DNA of 64,000 nt from Lutjanus erythropterus (Eukaryota > Chordata > Actinopteri > Lutjaniformes > Lutjanidae), in assembly GCA_020091685.1 (NCBI GenBank), contig CM034599.1, forward strand, positions 7,410,836-7,474,835. The letters are read 5' to 3'. Of this stretch, positions 61,101 through 64,000 are shown piece after piece (position 1 is the stretch's first letter; every line of letters starts with the position of its first letter). Made by a program: the position numbers and the translations under genes. The notes below the pieces were generated by a model. It worked only from the letters and a program-made list of their open reading frames with translations, was not told where the DNA came from and searched no databases.

Positions 61101-62104
61101 TCTTCACTACACACATATACAGTAAAATGAGGCCAAATGAGCCTTGTGCCTGGCAGTGCACTCTTCTCCCTCCATTTTGGATAGGATTTCATGCATTTCA
61201 GACAAAGGCCATTATAAATAATCTAAAGGTGAATAAATAAATCAGAAAGCAGGGCAGTATTATATAAAATATGTCAAGTGCAGCCCTCTACAACCTGCAA
61301 CCAGAAAACTAGATGTACAAGACATTGGCTATGTCCACACTGATAAATTTCTGTTTTAAAACAGTGTTTTGTTTTGTTTTATCTTTCTTTTACATTATTG
61401 TATTTTCAATGTCCTTTTGTGCCTTTCTAAATATAAAGAAAATAACATCTATAAATCAGAGAGGGACATGTTGTGACTGATGAGACAAAATCAGGAGGCA
61501 AATGAGGATGTCCATTTCTGCTCGTCCAAACTAAAACACAATCCAGGATATTTAGAACTAAAAAGGGATCAGCAGCATTTCCAAATGTCTCAGTTTTGGG
61601 GGTTTAAAGCACTAGAGTAGAGTGGACGTGGGGCTTAAACATAACAAATGTGTTTTAAACTGAAAATGTATTAGTGTAGATGTAGCCATAGTCCATCAAA
61701 ACTACATGAATGAACTGCATCTGCTTCATACCTGATTACACAAAGGCTTTGAAAAGGGTTTTTACCTTTACTCTCTGCTCCTCCAGCAGAATTATCAGGT
61801 GTCGGCAGCATGTCCTCAAAACCCCAGGACACACTGTGTTTGCCCCCCAGGAGGCAGGATGGAGAGCCTGGTCCTCCTTCCAGGAGCAAAAGTCTGAAGC
61901 AGGAGAGATACAGTGGTTACACTCTAGGAAAGTGATAACTATAATATAATAACAAATAATAATAATAATAATAATGATCACAATCTTTCATATTAACTAA
62001 TGTACGGCCCTCACCTGTACAGGACATCTGACACAGGGAGCTGACCTAGATCGGTTTGTTTCTGCAGCAGGTGGACTGTGTGGATGAAGGTCTTCAGGGA
62101 TCCC
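21478..62104 (-). CDS. hectd4: HECT-domain E3 ubiquitin ligase 4, 74 exons, 5' end outside the window
   Basis: A giant E3 ligase that takes ubiquitin from an E2 onto a HECT cysteine and passes it to substrate. I assign 74 coding exons, read from 62104 down to the stop at 21478-21480. They sum to about 12.7 kb, or about 4,230 codons, which is most of the roughly 4,400-residue vertebrate protein. Recognised parts in protein order: N-terminal regions with WD/beta-propeller-like short repeats (62104-57385), a helical scaffold (56633-52126), a CUB-like sandwich (51956-51351), a long helical region (51169-42830), a SPRY-like domain (42433-41333), a 466-codon low-complexity exon (33544-32148), and a C-terminal HECT domain (25931-21478). 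Exon lists are in the block entries. Borders are GT/AG except two GC/AG donors. No in-frame stop was found in the called exons. The start codon and promoter lie beyond position 64000. hectd4 and sds are convergent. Confidence 0.95.
22242..22305. repeat. (GAGAA)n pentanucleotide tandem repeat
   Basis: About 12-13 near-perfect GAGAA units in the last intron of hectd4. Purine-only on the plus strand. Confidence 0.9.
26184..27144 (+). mobile_element. hAT-type DNA transposon, internally deleted, with BED-finger exon
   Basis: Terminal inverted repeats (TAGGGTTGTCAC at the left, GTGAAAACCCTA at the right) are flanked by perfect 8-bp target-site duplications CTAGAGAA (26176-26183 and 27145-27152), diagnostic of hAT. 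It sits in a hectd4 intron, antisense to the gene. Confidence 0.9.
26450..27018 (+). pseudogene. Truncated hAT transposase (BED zinc finger plus linker)
   Basis: Part 1, about 26450-26629, encodes 'SRVWKYFTFEADEYGAILDS', then a BED-type C2H2-like finger with 'CKQCLRSFQTKGGSTSNLAK' and 'HLKDRHPDLF' (Cys-x2-Cys ... His-x4-His visible), ending at a GT donor (26630). Part 2, from 26876 after a 'cag' acceptor, encodes 'ITEAFERHRKYDSNSTEAKK' and 'LNRAVAEFL', the linker typical of ZBED/hAT transposases. It then runs into a T-rich stretch. The RNase-H-like catalytic core and hAT dimerisation region are missing, so it cannot make an active transposase. Confidence 0.85.
27623..31836 (-). CDS. hectd4: hectd4 block: region before the HECT domain
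   Basis: Exons: 31629-31836, 31314-31537, 30569-30714, 30363-30466, 28870-28993, 27953-28143, 27623-27769. Peptides include 'RAKVEKIRASLFNSSDLIGL', 'VSDIYLSKEQINAQTPGNLL', a lysine-rich linker 'KPNKNKYSKAGKEQHQGKVV', 'TLEGFHKFAVDRAKQDIRSV', and 'LQSLNNTLESFFLPLVELRQ'. The lysine/proline-rich linker exons (30714-30363) are basic and probably disordered. Introns here carry a foldback element (29300-30110), a hAT transposon (26184-27144, between this block and the HECT block) and a LINE tail (31020-31144). Confidence 0.93.
29300..30110. repeat. Long foldback (palindromic) element in a hectd4 intron
   Basis: Two arms of roughly 350-400 bases are inverted copies around a centre near 29745. Matching pieces include 'tttgccactgacag' (29408 and, inverted, near 30070), 'aactcaccaaaaccatcttg' (29630 and inverted near 29885), 'cactgttccaaca' and 'cttaattcac'. 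The arms are imperfect. A related foldback with the same 'cagattgttatt' block occurs at 58975-59560. No protein is encoded. Confidence 0.8.
31020..31144 (+). repeat. 3' tail of a LINE-like element
   Basis: The end phrase 'ggatgctatataaataaag' followed by 'ttattattag' is typical of the 3' tails of L2/Rex-like LINEs in fish. Only the tail is present; the upstream reverse transcriptase is absent. Confidence 0.6.
32148..33544 (-). CDS. hectd4: hectd4 largest exon (1,397 bp), low-complexity region
   Basis: A single long exon with flanking acceptor (33545-33546, ag) and donor. It begins with helical sequence ('LAPSIKELIFHLLAELLRKI'), then a serine run coded by a (GAT/GAC)-rich plus-strand tract near 33100-33125. 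A basic stretch 'LSKRKKVKMKRERAAAAVAA' could act as a nuclear localisation signal (inference). Next come an RRM-like segment ('LLVLSGIPTHLEEAVVRNAI', 'AHGGLFKDEVFIPLQEEDPK') and a Ser/Thr/Pro-rich tail. The RRM-like piece continues into the next exon ('YAVIEVRSRAKVEKIRASLF'), which supports a real fold spanning the splice site. Confidence 0.93.
33545..34607. other. hectd4 intron, nothing recognised
   Basis: About 1.06 kb of AT-rich intron without a repeat or exon that I can recognise. Confidence 0.6.
34608..40553 (-). CDS. hectd4: hectd4 block: exons between SPRY region and large exon
   Basis: Exons: 40316-40553, 39985-40121, 39761-39887, 38319-38456, 38011-38147, 37032-37192, 36759-36940, 35490-35695, 35255-35385, 34901-35100, 34608-34787. 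Peptides include 'AYAEGQAHRNAADLCVDLAE', an acidic patch 'DDESDDEDDDDVPR' (exon 39985-40121), 'TSLPLRISR'-free frame 'YLPTIEDIKDEANKFTIDKV', 'LLRCESALARLYCRMALLNI', 'LTVAITRALHQGEESLLELT' and 'SLYKAPWARVMVYGLGHKVR'. All borders used are GT/AG and adjoining phases agree. No separate enzymatic motif is seen; this is probably scaffold. Confidence 0.92.
35781..36114 (+). repeat. MITE family A, copy 3 (complete, with terminal inverted repeats)
   Basis: The left end taaagctactacaaggaac and the right end ctccttgtagcagctttaaa are inverted repeats of each other. This is the best-preserved copy of the family in this window. It lies in a hectd4 intron. Confidence 0.85.
36120..36750. other. hectd4 intron, unrecognised sequence
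   Basis: No coding exon is supported. The style of the sequence ('agaaagtctgaatggagtga', 'caaaagacataagcatgatc') suggests an old dispersed repeat, but I cannot name it. Confidence 0.4.
37200..38005. other. hectd4 intron, with an ATG/GAT-rich patch
   Basis: An AT-rich intron. A short imperfect (ATG)n/(GAT)n tract lies near 37865-37895. Nothing else is recognised. Confidence 0.5.
39281..39378 (+). pseudogene. LINE reverse transcriptase C-terminal remnant
   Basis: One frame reads 'FGQSAFSVVGKWNSLPTKSF' and 'AAFKTSLKLPQH'. This is the conserved end of many fish LINE ORF2 proteins ('..FSV.GP.LWNSLP..LR...S...FK..LKT'). Part of the motif is deleted. It lies in a hectd4 intron, antisense to the gene. 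Confidence 0.65.
41333..42433 (-). CDS. hectd4: hectd4 block: SPRY/B30.2-like domain
   Basis: Exons: 42272-42433, 42002-42150, 41787-41866, 41333-41496. The order 'KEITWCPSRVFPPVRACMFS' ... 'FYWEIEIVSYGDSEEDSGPI' ... 'VSFGFATEAEKRDGAWTNPV' ... 'NGRAVHYNGSSLLQWKSVRL' ... 'DVAGIGWE' ... 'RVYFTYCGQRLSPILEDVAG' fits a SPRY beta-sandwich: the 'YWEIEI' strand, 'SFGFA', the 'GDVAGIGWE' core motif and 'VYFTYCGQ'. SPRY domains are protein-interaction modules. In an E3 this may help to bind substrate (inference). Confidence 0.93.
42830..49289 (-). CDS. hectd4: hectd4 block: central helical scaffold exons
   Basis: Exons: 49185-49289, 48931-49019, 48670-48842, 48288-48423, 47264-47408, 46981-47147, 46735-46881, 46452-46636, 46075-46228, 45662-45942, 45327-45513, 45154-45286 (or -45262), 44812-45014, 44532-44667, 43924-44106, 43650-43814, 43375-43544, 43049-43164, 42830-42933. 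Mostly helical repeats such as 'RKLAKLQAIGRQAVAALCAL' and 'RIAALLLAKLADYVVPG'. Exon 43650-43814 ('GKGVLGSVGIVMSINEQEGI') looks like a small beta-barrel of the MIB/HERC2 kind (tentative). Two donors are GC instead of GT, ending exons 46735-46881 and 48931-49019; peptide continuity across both ('IPYTR/SEEQCLV' and 'VVLALR/EKFFQEV') supports them. The intron after 45327 is extremely short. Confidence 0.92.
44277..44517 (+). repeat. MITE family B, complete copy
   Basis: The left end tagggctgcaactactgact and the right end (reverse complement of atgaatcattgcagctcta) are terminal inverted repeats. Internal blocks 'aatctctcaatcattttctc' and 'tggtccataaaatgtcaaaa' match the family. It lies in a hectd4 intron. 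Confidence 0.85.
47437..47516. repeat. Compound (CAA)n-(TTA)n-(AAT)n microsatellite
   Basis: About twelve CAA units are followed by ATT/TTA units and AAT units, some 30-110 bases upstream (on the transcript) of the exon at 47264-47408. The poly-AAC part reads as GTT repeats in the transcript. Confidence 0.85.
47543..48117. repeat. MITE with 'CCACTGCGTGGTA' terminal inverted repeats
   Basis: The left end 'ttccactgcgtggtacagct' followed by tggctctactc, and the right end (reverse complement: ttactgcgtggtatggctca, then actcggcttg), form long imperfect terminal inverted repeats. A further inner copy reads 'ggcaatggaaaacctaaaaa'. It lies in a hectd4 intron and is non-coding. Confidence 0.75.
49102..49174. 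repeat. (GT)n microsatellite next to a hectd4 splice donor
   Basis: A 73-base uninterrupted GT/TG tract. On the hectd4 strand it reads (CA)n and starts about 10 bases after the donor of exon 49185-49289. Confidence 0.95.
49820..52494 (-). CDS. hectd4: hectd4 block: CUB-like sandwich and flanking exons
   Basis: Exons: 52341-52494, 52126-52229, 51758-51956, 51538-51657, 51351-51455, 51006-51169, 50616-50861, 49820-50012. The run 'RCLYLRFDSRCSSQYDYDKL', 'VIYAGPNTNSRKVTEYGGNT', 'TFSFEMRSGREHNTPDKAMW' looks like the CUB-like beta-sandwich found in other giant proteins such as ZZEF1 (from memory). The exon 50616-50861 carries a proline-rich stretch 'PALTPSPSPLPLTIEED'. Exon 49820-50012 is helical ('VMEEVIVSCVIKHLSLVDAL'). 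Confidence 0.92.
51240..51322 (+). repeat. MITE family B, short truncated copy
   Basis: 'ggggctgcaactaacaacta' followed by 'cattttctcaattaatcagt' and 'gatcaatagaatgcc'. Only the left end of the family is present, ending about 28 bases before the exon 51351-51455. Confidence 0.75.
52028..52120 (+). repeat. MITE family C, truncated copy
   Basis: 'aaaagggatagttcagatta' and 'atccatattcagtgtattca' match the left end of the element at 54437-55205. Only about 90 bases remain. Confidence 0.65.
52918..62104 (-). CDS. hectd4: hectd4 block: N-proximal exons in window
   Basis: Exons: 62015-62104, 61766-61893, 60600-60708, 58645-58783, 57956-58126, 57656-57848, 57385-57546, 56526-56633, 56272-56412, 55943-56178, 55697-55839, 55522-55592, 55325-55430, 54293-54413, 54052-54180, 52918-53042. 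Early exons read 'RCLATDGLYLYTTNSSGRGL', 'GFVYCRNEELEPGWVVFSSG', 'TYLYWVWSPASLNEKTQKGH' and 'MYVCGTYLVMLVSPPGVSGS'. These look like beta-propeller-like blades. Later exons are helical ('WQLLMAPVDQIGSEIQREVC'). The donor of exon 54293-54413 (GTGCCA then gtacga) is the least certain border. Two tandem GT donors six bases apart end exon 54052-54180. Confidence 0.9.
53132..53741. mobile_element. Non-autonomous hAT-type MITE with target-site duplication
   Basis: The left end tagggctgtaccaaat and the right end (reverse complement tagggctgtactgaatag) are terminal inverted repeats. The flanking 8-bp sites are GTACACAC (53124-53131) and GTACACAA (53742-53749), with one mismatch. The interior is AT-rich. 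It is 610 bp and lies in a hectd4 intron. Confidence 0.85.
54437..55205. repeat. MITE family C, complete copy with about 200-bp inverted arms
   Basis: The left arm ('aaagggatagcttggattat', 'acttatccatagtcagtgta', 'ctgctgtggacaggatcagc') is repeated inverted at the right ('gaccctgtccacaacagtat', 'ctgtaggtaatacacccact', 'acggataagtacttcacaca'). It fills most of the hectd4 intron between exons 55325-55430 and 54293-54413. Confidence 0.85.
56701..56981 (+). repeat. MITE family B, near-complete copy
   Basis: Family blocks in order: 'attaatgattattttcattg', 'actgattggttgtttgctct', 'ccaacccaaagatattcagt', 'catggaggagtaaaac', 'gattaattaattattaaaat'. It lies in a hectd4 intron. Confidence 0.8.
57041..57266 (-). 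repeat. MITE family A, copy 4 (inverted)
   Basis: Read on the minus strand it begins cttaaagctactacaaggaa, then 'cttgttgattttgaaggcc', and ends near 'taataaccagttaaaaa'. It matches copies 1-3. Confidence 0.8.
58340..58390 (+). repeat. 3' tail of a LINE-like element
   Basis: 'tttggcactatataaataaa' followed by 'atttacttgacttgactg' is the familiar 3' end of a fish L2/Rex-like LINE with a short simple-repeat tail. Confidence 0.55.
58975..59560. repeat. Second foldback element related to 29300-30110
   Basis: Shares 'gatcagattgttattctaag' with the other foldback. Its own right half is partly the inverse of the left: 'gtttaaccag' at 59233 against 'ctggttaaac' at 59454, and 'ctctgttcaaagc' at 59260 against 'ctttgaacagag' at 59433. 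The arms are more diverged than in the first copy. It lies in a hectd4 intron. Confidence 0.65.
59560..60595. other. hectd4 intron, nothing recognised
   Basis: AT-rich intron; no exon or complete repeat could be supported. Confidence 0.5.
60712..61762. other. hectd4 intron, nothing recognised
   Basis: AT-rich intron; no exon or complete repeat could be supported. Confidence 0.5.
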
Positions 62105-63030
62105 CTGGGGAATAGTTTGGCAGATTAGTCAGGAGGCCTCAGCATGAAACACAAAGGAAAGTTCATTGTTGGATCTGTAAGTGGGATAATACTTGGCTTG
62201 AATTATGGACGGGATCCGATGTAATGTGCTGAGAATTAAAATTCAATCTTTTTTGAATCTGAACAAAAGAGGTTTTTCCATTAGAGTGCAGCAGAGAGAT
62301 TATTTTACACTCTCTGCGGGGTGTAATGAGCAACCTACTTAAGTTTGTGCAGTGTTCATTTACTGCTCCGTCTCATCCAAGACTGAACTATTTACTGAAT
62401 ACAGTCAAGTAATTCTATATTCAGGCAGAAGATCTAGGCAAGAAGAAGGCTACTAAAGTGCTGTTCTCTCAGTCTATGATGCAAAATAAGTGAGGTTGGA
62501 AACTGCAGCTTTGGAAAATGTCTTTGACAAAATGATGATATTGATTGCTATTAATTGATACTATTGATGTCTATGGTGATGACAATTTTATGGTCAGTCC
62601 CCTTTTACTGTCACTTCCTCTTGAAAGATTATGTTTCAGTGCAGAAAAGTCAATAATTGGGAAGTTGAAACCCAGTTCTCAATATTATGACCACCTACAA
62701 CAACTTTCTAATACCAGGCCGTATGTTCCTTGCATACACCTGTACTGTGTGGCAAAATGTAATGGACATAAAACATATGCATCGTGTTTACGTTCTGTAG
62801 GTGTTTGCATGAGCAACCACAGATGGATGAAAAGTTAGCAAGTTGTGTCTTACTAAACTATTTTGGGAACACAACAAACAAGAGAAACCATATTTCACAT
62901 ATCCACACAGAGCTGCAGGTAAAATAGCCAGCTGTAGTTACTGCCAACCAGAGAACAATCAAACAAGTGCTGTGATGGAAGTACATTCATCTGGTTATTT
63001 TACTAATGGATCTATAAAAACACACAATGT
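62105..63030. other. hectd4 5'-side intron, nothing recognised
   Basis: No further hectd4 exon was found between 62105 and the window end, so this intron is at least 1.9 kb. The remaining N-terminal exons lie outside. Confidence 0.5.
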
Positions 63031-63034
63031 TTTG

Positions 63035-63472
63035 AAGGAACAGTTCACCCAAAAATCAAAATAATATAATTTTCCCCCTGGCCTGCAGTGCTATTTATCC
63101 AAATAGATTTTTTTTTTTGTTTGAGTTGCAAAGATGGAGATACTTGCTGTAGAGATGTCTGCCATCTCTTGAATATAATGGGACTCAGTGTCACTTGGCT
63201 TGTGGTGCTTTTTACTAGAAATGAAGTAGATCCTGCATGAAACTGCTCCAACAAAGTCTATGGATTATCTTGAGTAAATGGGTCATGACTTCTGACCTTT
63301 GAACGTTTCAGATGTATTTATGCTTTGAGCATCGCAAGCAGAGTGCTATCTAATCCAATAATATTGGAGAGAGAGAAAAACAAAAAACTAAATCTAGGTA
63401 GACAAATAGCACTATAAACCAGAGGGAAAATGTGTATTTTTGATTTTGGGGTGAACTGTCCCTTTAAAAATA
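63035..63472. repeat. MITE with 'ACAGTTCACCCCAAAATC' terminal inverted repeats
   Basis: The left end aaggaacagttcacccaaaa and the right end (reverse complement aaagggacagttcacccca) are clear inverted repeats. Internal blocks 'ctgcagtgctatttatccaa', 'gtagagatgtctgccatctc' and 'ggcttgtggtgctttttact' are ones I remember from a very abundant percomorph MITE. No clear target-site duplication is seen. Confidence 0.85.
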
Positions 63473-63612
63473 GCAAGAACTCACACAGTGAGAAAAAAAA
63501 TAATCATATAGGAATCCAAATTGTTTTATAATCCCATCCTTGCCCTCTGAATGGGAATCTAATCATGAGATTCCCAAACCCTACCCTGCATGTCATCAAA
63601 TGTATGTGGCAG

Positions 63613-63641
63613 CTAAATAAATAAATAAATAAATAAATAAG
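63613..63641. repeat. (AAAT)n microsatellite
   Basis: About seven uninterrupted AAAT/TAAA units in the hectd4 intron. Confidence 0.85.
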
Positions 63642-64000
63642 TAAAAATCAAAGCATTTTGACAAGCGCATCACCAGCATTTCTGTGATACATGAGACTGG
63701 TATAATCCAGGGAAATCCCACCATGTGCTGCATAGCAATGTATGTTTGTTTCAGTATTTACATGTTCCACAGGCGACAGACAACACAGATGAGTCATGTG
63801 TTAGTGTCCCCATTGCTGCCTCTCTATGTAAACATGGCAGTCTTTTTGCTTGCTTAGCCTTGTCGCAGAGTGAATTTACTAACCGACCCCATCATTGGTG
63901 AGGGGGAGTTAAAGCTGATAGCTCTTTAATTAGCTCCCACTGTCGATGAAAAGGCACCGGGGCTGGATGGTTCCCCACAACAAAGAGCTCTCAGCCTCAA

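Noticed and set aside
1..64000. Search for a novel operon-like or defence-like system
   Set aside because: The window is ordinary vertebrate DNA: two large split genes, one pseudogene and transposon debris. Nothing supports a new system.

Overview
This is a ray-finned fish nuclear window, most likely from a percomorph (spiny-rayed) teleost. The evidence is AT-rich intronic sequence, short teleost-sized introns with GT/AG (and two GC/AG) borders, and many terminal-inverted-repeat elements of kinds I know from percomorph genomes. Three gene units can be supported. All exon borders were read by eye from reading frame, splice dinucleotides and remembered family sequence, so individual borders may be off by a few bases.

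Layout. 1-4.9 kb: no supported functional gene; nested and truncated MITE-like repeats plus a CpG-enriched patch near 2.8-3.4 kb. 4.9-6.6 kb (+): a broken HIPK-like protein kinase with frameshifts, stops and a missing central kinase segment. 6.6-11.8 kb: no recognised gene; a hAT-type MITE with target-site duplication (8483-8858), a decayed transposon-associated protein fragment, an inverted 'CAGGGTGGAC' motif pair, and a CpG-rich islet at 11.18-11.42 kb. 11.7-16.25 kb (+): a complete serine dehydratase gene (sds-like), seven coding exons, 323 codons plus stop. 15.9-21.4 kb: intergenic repeats (including a Tc1/mariner remnant) and the probable long 3' UTR of the next gene. 21.5-62.1 kb (-): 74 coding exons of hectd4, a giant HECT-domain E3 ubiquitin ligase. 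The stop codon and catalytic cysteine lie at the low-coordinate end, and the 5' end is outside the window. 62.1-64 kb: hectd4 intron carrying a TIR element.

How the genes relate. sds and hectd4 are convergent (tail to tail). sds encodes a PLP enzyme that deaminates serine/threonine; hectd4 encodes a ubiquitin ligase. Nothing in the sequence suggests that they act together. In human both map to the same arm of chromosome 12 but are not adjacent, so the arrangement probably reflects rearranged ancestral synteny.

I did not find a new biological system. The best second-look items are an unusually short hectd4 intron with two in-frame acceptor choices, two GC-AG introns, a long GT tract directly after a hectd4 splice donor, large foldback palindromes in two hectd4 introns, an internally deleted hAT transposon with perfect 8-bp target-site duplications and a BED-finger exon, the wrecked HIPK-like kinase, and an unexplained CpG-rich patch upstream of sds.
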